From Chaenocephalus aceratus (Eukaryota > Chordata > Actinopteri > Perciformes > Channichthyidae), in contig JAMFTG010000719.1 of assembly GCA_023974075.1 (NCBI GenBank), positions 1 to 64,000 of the forward strand: a stretch of DNA of 64,000 nt, given 5' to 3'. Positions 24,161 through 36,788 of the stretch are shown one piece after another. Each line of letters begins with the position of its first letter. Within the stretch, counting starts at the first letter, position 1. Below the pieces are notes generated by a model. The model worked only from the letters and a program-made list of their open reading frames with translations. It had not been told where the DNA came from and searched no databases. The position numbers were made by a program, and so were the translations under genes.

Positions 24161-24324
24161 CTAGAACAGACGGACAGAGAAGAAAGAGAAAGTCAATCTA
24201 AAAAGCATAAATACACAAGTTAACACAATAAAAACTCACTTGAGTTAACAAAATACTACTTATCAACTGTTTGTCTTTATTATATTTGATACAGTAATAC
24301 AGCAATATTCTAACCAAAGTATAT

Positions 24325-24965
24325 ACCAGAGGTGGGGGACTCGAGTCACATGACTTGACTCGAGTCACATGACTTGACTCGAGTCACATGACTTGACTTG
24401 CCTATTTTTTGACTTGAGACTTGCTTGACTAACATTGATAAAAGACTCGACTTGACTTTGACTTGGTATTCATGACTTGAGACTTAGGCTTGAGACAGAT
24501 GACTCGAAAGGACTTTACTTTTTAAAATAGAATATTTGCATTTGTATTGTAAGAAGCACCTAGAGGGCAATGAAAGAAAAACAAGAGAGAAAGGAGAAAG
24601 TAGGAAGTGGAGCGCCCAAGAGACGGCCGTTTCATAGCAGACCGTTATGTTTATGTGGGGAAATACCTACATTATTTGAGATATATTTCAAACTCGGACT
24701 TCATTTTAGGGACATTTCGGCCAGGGGTGTAGAGTTATTTGTTCAAGAACCGGATCGGCAAAACAGGAGAGTCTGTGAACCAGTCTGCCTTGACCTATGT
24801 ATTCATGTCTGACTCTCACAGTATCTGCTGCTTCATAGAAGAAACCCTCCTTCACTTCATGAAATCTCTGCAGCACCAGGAGGCAGTAACGTGTAACTCA
24901 GCAGAATCTGAGAAGAGCAGCAGCAGCTGCAAAGAGCTGTGCCTTCACTGTGTATCCCTTCATTA
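24325..24965 (+). mobile_element. hAT-like element upstream of ZNF2 (one end only)
   Basis: Begins with CAGAGGTGGGGGACTCGAG and repeated GACTTGACTCGAGTCACAT motifs, the same gene-proximal end as at 32170-32210. The interior (24570-24960) is conserved with 31560-31985 and 51660-52090. That interior carries a weak frame on this strand (VELFVQEPDRQNRRVCEPVC, 24570-24812), not recognised and probably not functional. The distal end was not found. Confidence 0.55.
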
Positions 24966-25640
24966 GAACAGCCAGTGACCTCTTGCCACATACACACAAA
25001 AAAAAAAATTAATTTAATTTTTTTTTAAATATATATTTTATATTTTTAATGAACAAGGTAAATATCATACAATTGGTATCACAAAAATGTATAATCTACA
25101 ATACAATCTCGTTTAAAATTGTGTTCCGATGTCTAAAGTTACTGATAAGTCACCTGTTTCCTGCCTGGCCTTGCCCTGGCATTAGTTTATCATTACCGGG
25201 CGGAGCCCCCGAGCCAAACAGCAGCAACCAGCACGTTGCAAAAGTCTCAATAGTAAACTGTGCCGCCGAAACATAATTTCAGCCAATCAGCGCCGTCAAA
25301 TATTTTGGTCACGTGGGCGCTCACGTTGGCGCCCATGTTGCTTACGTGCGTTGACGTGAGTTGTTTTTTAGACTCGTGAGTGACTAAGGTGACGCAGTAT
25401 TTGGATGAGAATGGTGTGCAGGTGGAGTCGCCGGACCTCGGTCAGCACCCAATTCCGTGCAAGAGCTACTCTCCAATCCTTTCGAAAGGAGAAGTTTGGG
25501 AGATAAATTGATACTTAAAGACCTTGGACCGGTCCAACCCGATCTGTATATATCACAGCAAGCTCGTGAAAAAGACAAAACGTATCAACAAGGCTTCTCA
25601 TGTAGCTGGATGCAAAACAGGTAAATGCTATCTTTTGTTT
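24966..25640. other. No gene recognised
   Basis: AT-rich tract at 24997-25050, then moderately GC-rich sequence with inverted motif GTCACGTGGGCGCTCACGTTGG at about 25308-25330. Short frames only. Confidence 0.4.
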
Positions 25641-26300
25641 CCCATGCTTGCTCTTCAAACAGCCGGGGACAGATATGATCTGTTCAGAAACTAGACAAAA
25701 GTTAAACAAGTACAAACCACAGACTGTCTGTGTCATGAAGAATACAGTCGCTGGTTTATTTATGTTTGTATAGGCCGTCGTTGTGAGTGTGGACGGTCGG
25801 AGCATATATAGCGTTAGCTTAGCCAAGCTCCATTCAGCAAACACGCATTTTAAAAGGTGTTTCTCTGCCGGCTGTCTGCAGACTTGTCAAAGCATTAATT
25901 CATGGTTTTTACTAACCGGTATCAGTATGTTGTTACGTCGGCATCATTTAGAAACGTGTATTACAATTTAATCACGGTAAAATATGTTCATGTTGTAGTT
26001 GTAGCTCCCGAGCCAGCGCGTCTTGTTTGAATTATGCGAGTAAACACAGCTGGCAGCTGCGGTGAAACTCGAGCGACTAGAGCAGGGGTCTTCAACTAAA
26101 CCTCAACGAGGTCCAGTTAGAGAAAATCTCCCCATGCAAAGGTCCGGAACATCAAAATGTCTAACTTGCTTCATGAATTAGTGTGATATATATATATATA
26201 TATATTGAAGTAGCTGTAGCTTTATCAACGTCTGCATGTAATCAACAACTGACTGCCAATCAAATAAAGAAAGTACAAAAACAACAATATTTATTGTAAA
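25641..26300. repeat. Interspersed repeat fragments
   Basis: 25690-25765 is an inverted, diverged relative of 2990-3055. At 26084 a terminus AGCAGGGGTCTTCAACTAAA resembles an end of fish hAT-type repeats. A short (TA)n lies at 26188-26205. No gene. Confidence 0.45.
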
Positions 26301-26376
26301 TTAACATTACTTAAATACTGTGGATATGTATAATGTTCCTCTCGGGCTGCATTTACAAATAAATGTAAATAAATGT

Positions 26377-26450
26377 ACTCGTTCGAGCAGACAGGGATGC
26401 GAACTCGGGGAAAACCAGAGGAGGCGGGTATTTGTGTGTTTGTATTTGTC
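26377..26450 (+). mobile_element. Short L2 endonuclease scrap
   Basis: Codons for RADRDANSGKTRGGG, an L2 endonuclease motif, occur on the + strand; the same DNA lies inverted in LINE copy B at about 30490-30540. The scrap is under 80 bases and looks like filler captured during repair. Confidence 0.65.
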
Positions 26451-26473
26451 TCCCCCTCCCTCTCTAACCCAGG

Positions 26474-26640
26474 CAAAGAAGAAGATTCCAGTGGCCCAGA
26501 TTTTTGTCCATTCTGGACGAATGAAAAACGTATTCGGACAAGTACATTGCCAAACTCACTTGTCCATGCACAAGTACTCTCTAAAAACTTGTTCTCACAC
26601 TGCAGACATAAATAAAGCAGCGACTGTATTCGCCATTTAT
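26474..26640 (+). repeat. Second copy of the 2849-3017 repeat
   Basis: Near-identical to 2849-3017 in the same orientation, ending at GCGACTGTATTCGCCAT, after which the two loci diverge. Confidence 0.8.
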
Positions 26641-26683
26641 GATTTATTGCGTACATGAAGTGTCATGAACGCAATAAATCATA
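26637..26683. repeat. Short perfect hairpin
   Basis: TATGATTTATTGCGT and its inverse ACGCAATAAATCATA flank a loop of about 16 bases (ACATGAAGTGTCATGA), itself partly symmetrical. Confidence 0.8.
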
Positions 26684-27170
26684 CCCTCGTGGGGTGCACT
26701 CATGTGATTGGCTTAGAATGAAGGAGACATCTGATTGGCTATAGATAGAAAGATTACAAGTACGAATCTGCTGAGCGTCAGGGGAGTCTCAAAACCCCAC
26801 ACACGAATGCCCAGCGATCCGTGCACAGAGAGCGGGTTGTTTGCAGGTGCAGAGGTTTTTAAACGGAAAAATATTATGTGAGGATCAAAAATACATCTGT
26901 ACTTCTTTCTGTATTTGGATTTTAGTTACATGAACATGATGAAACGGAACACATTTGTGTACATTGAAAAACACAAGTGTGGATCCTTCTGTGTGCACGT
27001 GTGTGTTATGAGACTGCTCTGAGCCCATGCCTCTCACAGAGAGGAGACGAGCGTATCCGTGAAGCACACAAAATGGCGACGTCAGAGTTCCCGTTAGCCG
27101 GCAAACCTAAATCTCTTCGGTCAAAATAATTTCCCTTTAGCGCAATACCGCTTCAGTTGCTCCACTTATG

Positions 27171-27646
27171 TGACCGACAAGAAGAGGATGTGACAGACAA
27201 GAAGAGTATGTGACAGACAAGAAGAGGATGTGACAGACAAGAAGAGGATGTGACAGACAAGAAGAGGATGTGACAGACAAGAAGAGTATGTGACAGACAA
27301 GAAGAGTATGTGACAGACAAGAAGAGGATGTGACAGACAAGAAGAGTATGTGACAGACAAGAAGAGTCTGTGACAGACAAGAAGAGGATGTGACAGACCA
27401 GAAGAGTGTGTGACAGACAAGAAGAGGATGTGACAGACAAGAAGAGTATGTGACAGACAAGAAGAGTATGTGACAGACAAGAAGAGTATGTGACAGACAA
27501 GAAGAGTATGTGACAGACAAGAAGAGGATGTGACAGACCAGAAGAGTGTGTGACAGACAAGAAGAGGATGTGACAGACAAGAAGAGTATGTGACAGACAA
27601 GAAGAGTATGTGACAGACAAGAAGAGTATGTGACAGACAAGAAGAG
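27171..27646. repeat. 20-bp minisatellite, about 24 units
   Basis: Unit GTGACAGACAAGAAGAGTAT, strictly 20 bases per unit. Variation is mainly at two sites (GTAT/GGAT and an occasional GTGT or GTCT), and units with GACCAGAAGAG appear twice, spaced 140 bases apart, suggesting a higher-order duplication. All three minus frames are open across it only because 20 is not a multiple of 3; no protein is implied. Confidence 0.97.
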
Positions 27647-28070
27647 TCAACTCTAATGTCTAACACGTAATGTGGAGAAAGTGATGTCCTGGATGGGTTG
27701 ATTGTGCGTTGATCTGTTGGTCATGCCTCGGGGTTCCGGTGGGCATGTAAACACATGCATAATTCTGCGCTATACTTTGTGGCCTCACCCGGTTGCATAG
27801 CGACACTTATTGTTCAGGTGTCTTTTAATAGCAGGTAGTCTATCATTAGCTAGAACTAGCTGCATCTGATCGATATGGACATAAACGCGAGTGAAGTCTG
27901 ATCTGACGGGAGAGAGAGATCAGCTGCAGCGGTGAGCGGACAAAACACACACTTCAGGTTAGAATATCACACGTAGCTATTTTAATGACCTCTCAAACTA
28001 CCGTAACTAGTTATAGATATGTTTAGTTTCCCTGTCGGGTCCCTCACTACTGGATCCGCGAGCTGCATGA
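27647..28070. other. No gene recognised
   Basis: Single-copy-looking sequence without a supported frame. Confidence 0.4.
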
Positions 28071-28074
28071 TACT

Positions 28075-28215
28075 GGCATGATAGATTGCCCGATGGGGCA
28101 CCCAGCAGGTGAGGCTTCCTTGCCCGAGCTAAATACTAGACGGCCCCGGGCCATCGGGCAGTCCTTAATGTCGAGCCCTGCGTCACACCCCTAGTAGATG
28201 GCGCTCCGAGCTCAC
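28075..28215. repeat. Repeat related (inverted) to 46225-46300
   Basis: The sequences CATCGGGCAGTCCTTAATGT and GAGCCCTGCGTCACACCCCT occur here, and in inverse at 46225-46300. An internal inverted pair (CCCGATGGGGCAC with GGCCATCGGGCAG) is present. Likely a small TIR element. Confidence 0.55.
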
Positions 28216-28239
28216 TTCCTTTACCTTAGTTGGAGCAAT

Positions 28240-28514
28240 GGCATCTATAACATTCAAATGATCTACTAGCTCATTTACTGAGATGTTAGCAGGGCAAGTG
28301 TGGAAGAAACATCCTGAGTAAACATTTCCCTCGTGTTTTCAGTTAAATATCGCTTTGTGGTTACCTCTTTTTGAACATTTGTGTGAACAGAAATAGAGCT
28401 CTCAAAGGAATGGTCAGAGAGCGCAACATCAGTCACCACAACCTCAGAGATATTCAGACCCTTTGAGATCATCAAGTCCAGAGTGTGCCCCTTGCTGTGC
28501 GTGGGCTCCGTCAC
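28240..28514 (-). mobile_element. LINE endonuclease C-terminal fragment
   Basis: Minus-strand codons read THSKGHTLDLMISKGL then TDVALSDHS, the terminal SDH motif of the apurinic-type endonuclease of L2-like LINEs. It lies 3' of LINE copy B although it belongs 5' of the RT, so it is a displaced fragment. Confidence 0.75.
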
Positions 28515-28659
28515 ATGCTGAGTCAGTCCATTGAATTGATCTATTTAAAACAAGGGACAGTGTTCATTAAGCAACATATTAAAAACATGTAAAAGTACTC
28601 GATTAGCCAACAGGCTAGTTTTCATCGGTAGTCCCTTTGCCAGATGGTGATTGACGTTT

Positions 28660-31060
28660 TGAGTGTTTGTTTATACAGTGATTCCAGTGGCCTTCGAGCT
28701 GCAGAGTGAGCATCAGACCAGCTGATCAGACAGTAGCTGATGTGGGAGAGGACCATGGAGTGAAGGTATAGCTTAGCTGCTGCAGATGATAGCAAGTTTC
28801 TAATGTATCTGTAATTTGACAGATTGCACTTTACTTTATTGCAGACCTTTTTGATATGGGTTTTAAATTGAGGTTTGTCTCAATATTTACTCCTCAGTAC
28901 TTGTACTCCGAGACAACCTGAAGTCTCCTTCCAGAAAAGAAAACATCTTGCTCTGTTATAATGCTGTGGCCCTTGGAGAAGAACATACACACTGTCTTTG
29001 AGACATTTGGTTGCAAACAGTTATTGTTAAGCCAGGATGTAGTATTCTCCAACACATCAGTGACCTTGGTAGCAGCCTCTTCTGCGGTTCTGCCATGAGT
29101 AAAAACAACTGTATCATCAGCATACATTAATACATCGCATTCTCCACACACAGAAGGCAGATCATTTATGTACACACTAAACAGGATTGGGCCCAATACA
29201 GAGCCCTGTGGTACTCCAGTTGAAAAACACTAGACTTATGGTTCTCAATTTGAACACAAGGAGCTGTTGTTGAGATGATTGATGATTTGTTTGGCAATCA
29301 ATTTCTCAAATACCTTGGATGCTATGGGTAAGATACTGGTGGGCCTATAGTTGGATGTCATGAGAGGGTCCCCACCATAGTTATCAAGAACACAAAACAG
29401 TTCTTTAGCCCCTCTGTCCTGGGGTTGTCAACATGGATGTTAAAATCACCAACAATGACTAGACGGCCAAAGTCAAATCACACTATAGACAGCAGTTCAG
29501 TAAAGTCATCAAAAGAAGCTAAAAGAAGCTGAGAGCACAGCTGAACTCCTGCAGCCCTGGGGGCCCCTACATTGGTTGTGATGGCAGATGACCGGGTTTG
29601 GTCAAGTTGCTCTCTCCTGGTGAGGAAAGCGGACATACCAGTAAATCAGGTATGGATTTACTTCCATTTTGGCCATTCTTGACACCAAGATGTCTGCTTG
29701 TATTGTGTTGCTGCTGAGAAGTCTAGGAAGAGGGCTCTTGCATAGGTGTGAGGTTTATCTAAATGTTTAGTGATGATGTGAACCAGAGCAGCAGCAGTAC
29801 CACCCCCTTGCTTATAGGCACATTGGTATGGATCAAGTATGTCTTGTCCGTCACAATAGGTTTAGCTGAAGAGGTCATTCCTGTCACGGTTCTCATGGTG
29901 TCCCACACTTTTTTGAGGTCTTTGGCTTTAAAAGCATTTCCCAAAAGCTCTCTGTGTGTTTTGATTCCCTCAATTTGACTTTCAGTTCTCTCTCTGTCTG
30001 TTCAAGTGCTCCGTAGTCTTTGTTTCATGTCCTTAGTCACATATGATGTATTACTTTCTTTTCTGGTTCCCTTGAGTTTGGTCTTATCCACTGGTATCAT
30101 ATTCACAACATTATGATCAGAGGTCAGTATTGGTGTCTGTATTTAGACACATAGGCTCCTTTATCATTAACAAAGCATTTGTCCAGGATATTGTCTTTCC
30201 TGCTGTGATCCCTAACACACTGCTGGAACCCAGGTAACAGTCTCCAGGCAACATTGCTTCATGTTCCGAGCACTATTGCCGGTGCATCGGGTGGCTGAGT
30301 TGCAGCTCGTGAACACAGTGTCCTCTGCCGCTGGGAGGCACGTAAACAACAAGCAGTAAAATACACCAAAATTCTCTAGGCAGATAAAAGGGTCTTAACG
30401 TCATGCCGAGAATTTCTACGTTGGGATTGCAGGTTTTACATTTTACCGAGTATGATCGGCACCACAGATCATTAATATACACACAAACACCGCCTCCTCT
30501 GGTTTTCCCCGAGTTCGCATCCCTGTCTGCTCGAACAAGGGCGAGTCCGGGTACTTCAGAGAGAGATTCAGGCATCGTAGATTGTAGCCAGCTTTCCGTG
30601 AAACATAATAAAGAGGCCTCGAGAAATTCATGACAGTACCTTGTGTATGTCCTTGGTGTGTCCACGTTGTTGCTCAATGAGCGCAGGTTTGTGAGAATGA
30701 TGGATGGAAGTGGTGGCCGGCTGAATCTCCGCCGTATTCTGAACGCCTCCCCTCCTTCCTCGTCTCTTTTTCCTGGTGTTTCTAAGCGGCTCCCGAGGGA
30801 TTTCATCCAATAACGAAGAGCACAGGTGACTTGGTGTATTCGTAGGAGGCCGATCGCATTGTAGCTCTAGCATAGCCTCGCGGCTGTAGCAGCGCAGAGG
30901 CCGGGGCTCCTCGCCATACCTGTTCGTGCTGTCACTCAGGTGGGTCTTGGAAAGTTGAATGTCCAGACGTGGTCTGCAGAAGGCAAATGTAATCCACAGG
31001 ACCAAAAGCATGGTCTCTCAAAATGACGTTTCATACAGACACAACAAAGTTTAGACAAAA
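28660..31060 (-). mobile_element. Mosaic L2-like LINE, copy B
   Basis: Reading from 31060 down: endonuclease N-terminal half (30806-30273; LPSIILTNLRSLSNNVD, CFTESWL, SGKTRGGGVCVYIND, FYLPREF), linker scraps (AFKAKDLKKVWDTMRTVTGM, 29944-29885), then a second endonuclease piece with GDFNIHVD joined to NYRPISILPIASK, then RT core with YADDTVV (29196-28894). Two endonuclease pieces in one orientation show it is a mosaic, not one simple truncated copy. RT motif A is deleted as in copy A. Dead. Confidence 0.8.
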
Positions 31061-31136
31061 AAACAGAACCCAAGAGGAACGGAGCACACTGAGACTCGCA
31101 GTGACAGGATGCCGTCTCCCTTTGTCTCCTGTATAC

Positions 31137-32210
<1,074 letters not shown>

Positions 32211-32311
32211 GTATATACTTTGGTTAGAATATTGCTGTATTACTGTATCAAATATAATAAACACAAACAGAGTTGATAAGTAGTATTTTGTTAACTCAAG
32301 TTTTATATTAA

Positions 32312-33333
32312 AGGGGACCTATCATGCAAAATGCACTTTCCTACGTCTTTTATACATGAATATGTGTCCCCGGTGTTCCAGGGAACTCACAAAGTGTCAG
32401 AAAACACAACCCTCTCTATTTTCCTCCTTACCCAAATCTCTTAAAAAGGGGCTGCAACGGATCTGATACAGACTGATCCAGATTTGAAAACTTTACTGAC
32501 GTCAGTAAAGTGGTGCTACGGCTATTGGTCAATTCTCCACCTATCAGGGGAATGAGAGGTTGGGACACGGCCGGCCATTTCCGCTCGAAAGCGCTGGAGA
32601 CGCTGTAGTACATATGCCAGAACTGTAAGTGGTGCTGTGGTCTGCCACAAAAGCAGCGAAGAAGACTTCCCTTGCATCGTTGCCATAGTTGCCCTTCTGT
32701 TTATTCTCCGCTGTGGCTCTTTTTCTATAGTTGTATGTATTGATTTAAATTGACATGCATCCGCTAAGAAAAATAGTCCGTTGTTACCGTTTGAACTAAG
32801 CAACGGCAGGAACTGCTTCGATAGCGTTTTTGAGGAGCTTTTTGATTACAGATTTGAAAACATCGTTGCTTGCTTTAAAAGTAGCACAATTCATGATGTC
32901 AAACCTTGGGAAGTATCTGGATATCCCTGCCCTAATGCCAAAGGAACTGCACACTGAAAATGTGTCGCAGTTTGATGTCTATGTCTGGACCGCTGCATAA
33001 AAAGGAGGGTTTCTGCCCCGTTACTTCTCTTCTTTCTTCTATAAGAATAAAACACTGTGGACGGAGATCTCTTTTTCTCCCCCTCTTCTCCCTGCTGCAG
33101 CCCAGCAGCTGATCTCAGAGCACGCTCCTCTCTCCTGCAGGGGGGCGTGGTCAGCTGCAGCTCACAGAATCAGCCCCCTGCAAAAACAGCGCTGGAAAGA
33201 GCAAATAGAGCGAAATGAGGCATGGCTAAAATGCAGCATCTTTTTGGAATTTTGAATCAAATACTATATTTATATACTTTATATAGGTATGGCCCTACAA
33301 TATATTGTTCAAATATAGCATGATAGGTCCACT
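32312..33333. mobile_element. TTAA-flanked DNA element upstream of ZNF3
   Basis: Inverted ends AGGGGACCTATCATGC and AGTGGACCTATCATGC lie between two TTAA tetranucleotides (32308-32311 and 33334-33337). The element is absent from the matching positions upstream of ZNF1 (TTATTAAGTGAC near 6571-6582) and ZNF2, which serve as empty sites. TTAA targets suggest piggyBac or Kolobok type. The interior is non-coding. Confidence 0.8.
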
Positions 33334-33415
33334 TTAAGTGAGTTTTTATTGTGTTAACTTGTGTATTTATGCTTTTTAGATTGACTTTCTCTCTTTCTCT
33401 GTCCGTCTGTTCTAG

Positions 33416-34029
<614 letters not shown>

Positions 34030-34085
34030 TGGTTTTAAGAGTGTAGGAGCCGCATTTAAGCATATTTTGTTTTTTCACAGTTTAC

Positions 34086-34091
34086 AATAAA
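34086..34091 (+). terminator. Poly(A) signal of ZNF3
   Basis: AATAAA, 57 bases after the array stop, in the conserved 3' UTR segment. Confidence 0.55.
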
Positions 34092-34250
34092 CAATTCCCG
34101 TCTATTGGCCTTGTGTTGGGTAATCCTTTTTTCCATTACAGATCCCATCCCAACAGCGCCATCTGTTGACGTAACGTCAGAATTGACATGCATAATGTTC
34201 ACTGTTCCTTTTAGTTTCGTTTTCTGGCTGTCCATCTGCCGACAGCTGTT

Positions 34251-34690
34251 TTCAAACAGCTGACATTATTGCAGCATTAAATCCAAGCCATTGTCCGATG
34301 CAGCTTATGATTCCAATATACAATCCAGTTTGAATGCTGCTCATACCCGGCCACTTTCCCAGCCTTGGCTCTCGGCCTCTCCTTTCACCTCTTGATGAGC
34401 GCAGGTGGTGACAATCTCCAGCTGATTGTGGCGTGTTGTCCAGCTGATCCGGGATGACGGTGTCGGTTGTGAAGTAATCCAATTGTTTGTTCAGTGAAAA
34501 CGATCCTTAATCCAATGAGATATGTTTCTTATTGTCCAGTTTCACTCATAGAGTACGATTCTACTTAATGTAATGGCAGTTTAAATGTTCCAGTGTCCTA
34601 TATCTTTTTGCCATTACTTCACAGGAGGGTTTAGAGTGATCCTGACACAGACACAAATATATGAAGTTCCGGTCTTTTGCTGCAGTTTTA
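34251..34690 (-). mobile_element. Retroelement-like internal segment with conserved small frame
   Basis: This segment is absent from the ZNF1 and ZNF2 flanks and has an inverted copy at 63205-63645. On the minus strand 34482-34252 stays open for 76 codons and ends with a hydrophobic stretch (IGIISCIGQWLGF). The frame has no ATG at its 5' edge; the first is internal (MSSIQTG). The paralogue is 92-93% identical in protein and also uninterrupted. Confidence 0.5.
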
Positions 34691-34941
34691 GAATGATGTT
34701 TTATTGCTTTACATACCAAGGTTTAAGTACACGGTGTCAATAGTTGTAGTATGAGCATCTGCTGGGGCTGGGCTGGCCGTCTGGTAGAATCGGTATGCTC
34801 TAACTCCTGTGTCCTCTTCCTCTCCTGTCGCCTATGACCCCTTTTATACACCCCGCCACAAGTGTTCAAAAATAATATTGCTCTATTCATATAAATAAGG
34901 TAAACTGAGACACCAACGACACCCATAAAATGGCTCCTACA
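34691..34941 (-). mobile_element. LTR-like unit, complete copy beside ZNF3
   Basis: Minus strand: starts TGTAGGAGCCATTTTATGGG at 34941, TATA box at 34848-34842, AATAAA at about 34710-34705. It abuts a zinc-finger relic on its 5' side. Layout and length (about 250 bases) fit a short LTR. It points toward ZNF3. Confidence 0.55.
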
Positions 34942-35110
34942 AAGAGTGTGGGAAAACCTTTTCTTAAAGTCTTCACCTTAAAGTCCATGAGCGAGTTTCA
35001 CTGTTCATTATCTGCTTCATGTATCTGGAACATATTTACGATGTTTTCAGTTTGATTCTATTCTCTTGTTGAAATGATCAGACTACCACAAATAAAATGG
35101 CCTTAGAAAC
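34942..35110 (+). pseudogene. Zinc-finger relic beside the LTR-like unit
   Basis: Codons for KECGKTFS, a stop, then SLHLKVHERV: the finger loop and helix of a C2H2 unit with its first cysteine side cut at the LTR boundary. The remainder to 35110 is AT-rich with no further fingers. Confidence 0.6.
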
Positions 35111-35114
35111 AGAC

Positions 35115-35800
35115 TCGTCACCCTGCATAGTTGTTGTGTGTTGCAGCATATTATAAACATGTCATTCCCTTATCTTCAAATACCCAGGTTGTGTCGTGAT
35201 GTATTTGAGGTGTACTGTCCACATCGCAGACCTGAAGTCGTGCAGTCAATGGATGCGAAGTGTACAGGACCTTGGTCTCTGAGACTCAAAAAAGCCTTTC
35301 TCGCCTACCTGTCCACTTTGCAGACCTGAGATCCTGCAGTCATTTCTCAAATATGGTGTGGCATATAGGGAGGTGCAATCTCCTGATGGGATAGACTGTA
35401 TTATAGTGGACATCTGCAACTCTAGAAAACAAGATAACATTAGGAAAATCAATGTATACAACCCATGTCCAAATCTAACCACTGATATATTTAAAGGAAT
35501 AGCAGGAAATAAACATAGGGAGGAAGTTTGGTGTGGTGATTTCAATGCACACAACCATCTATGGGCAGCAGCCATACAGACAGTAACGGAAACATAGTGG
35601 AAGAAATGCTGGAGGAAAGAACACTAGCATGCCTTAATGATGGACATGGCACAAGAGTAGATGTTCACAGGGGAACGTCTCATGCCTGGATCTGACATTA
35701 GTGTCAAACTGTTTGGTTCATACATGCGAATGGTTTGTTTTGAATAACTCCACTGTAAGAAGTGACCATTATCCGGTGCTTACTAAAATGAATAATAATT
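35115..35800 (+). mobile_element. I/Nimb-like LINE endonuclease fragment
   Basis: Plus-strand codons: RLCRDVFEVYCPHRRPEV, then an internal near-duplication, AYREVQSPDGIDCIIVDICN, INVYNPCPNLTTDIFK, VWCGDFNAHNHLWA (endonuclease GDFN motif) and, after stops, NGFVLNNSTVRSDHYPVL-type SDH motif near 35730-35785. Inverted copy at 62310-62800. Confidence 0.8.
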
Positions 35801-35915
35801 AGTGGTGCACGATATTAGGAATTATGACGTCATCCCGATAAACCCGATAAAAGTATTAATAGCCCCGATAATATAAAATATATTTTTTTGATAAAAAAAG
35901 AAAGAAATACTGCGT
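35801..35915. mobile_element. Fragment of the BED-type hAT element
   Basis: Matches the left end of the element at 36789-37602 (GTGGTGCACGATA, then GGAATTATGACGTCATCCCG) for about 85 bases. Confidence 0.7.
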
Positions 35916-36339
35916 GTGTCCCGGCTCCGTGGTATAGTTTGCACACTGGTTATAATACCCTTATTACTTATGATAACTGCACATCCAACCCATTGATTAG
36001 CATCGTGAGATTACACCGATTCTATAGGTATCTGTATCATCACTCCATGATCAGAACTCGCGACATGAGAAACAAAAACAAACATCACAACACATGGCAT
36101 TAGGTAGCAAACATGGCAATATGTCTTATCTTTGTTGTTTTCTGATCAAAAGTTGTCTTCAATGGCATTAAAACGATAAAAACGCTGCTGAAGTTAATCC
36201 ATAGGTTAATCCAATGTGTCTGTGTCACTTTGAAATGATTTCTGATAATCCATCAGCAATAAAACTAGTTTTAAGTTTTCAGATTTCAGATAGGTTTCAC
36301 TTTGGGCAAACTGCATGCCCATAGCTCTCATTTCTCAAT

Positions 36340-36605
36340 GGTAACATGTGTGTTACTGTCCGACACCTCAGGAGGGGGAAGCAGGGAACCATCCAAGCTG
36401 TGTACAGTAAGGATGGGACGTTGTTGACCTCAACTGATGGAGTGTTGGGGCGTTGGAAGGAACACTTTGAGGAACTCCTGAACCCGACAACTCCACCCTC
36501 TATGTTAGAGGCAGAGCTGGAGTATGACGGGGGATCAACACCAATCGACCAATGGGTTCCAGAGAAACGGCAAATACGCCCCTTTTCCACCCAAATGACC
36601 CCATT
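36340..36605 (+). mobile_element. LINE fragment, linker before RT (RTE-like?)
   Basis: Codons VRHLRRGKQGTIQAVYSKDG then LTSTDGVLGRWKEHFEELLN match the region just before RT in fish LINEs. Frame open about 70 codons. Clade uncertain. Confidence 0.6.
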
Positions 36606-36788
36606 TAGCTAAACCTCCCTAAAAAGGTAAAATGTCACTTGTTTTGCATCAATCTTCATACAGGGTACTTATTATATGTTGTACTTTGGATTCCTAAAAC
36701 ATTTAGTTTACTAACCCATCATTCAAGGGTGGTTTTCAGTATAAGTAAAAAAGATTTTTTGGACGAACACTATCATTTACGTTTTTTT

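Noticed and set aside
24570..24812. Frame VELFVQEPDRQNRRVCEPVC conserved at three sites as a possible ZNF upstream exon
   Set aside because: It lies on the strand opposite to the neighbouring ZNF exon each time, within a TIR element, and shows no splice structure toward the array.
27171..27646. CRISPR-like repeat array
   Set aside because: Units are directly contiguous without spacers, and the genome is eukaryotic.
27137..27666. Three overlapping minus-strand frames of 165-167 codons
   Set aside because: All are the same 20-bp minisatellite read in three frames.
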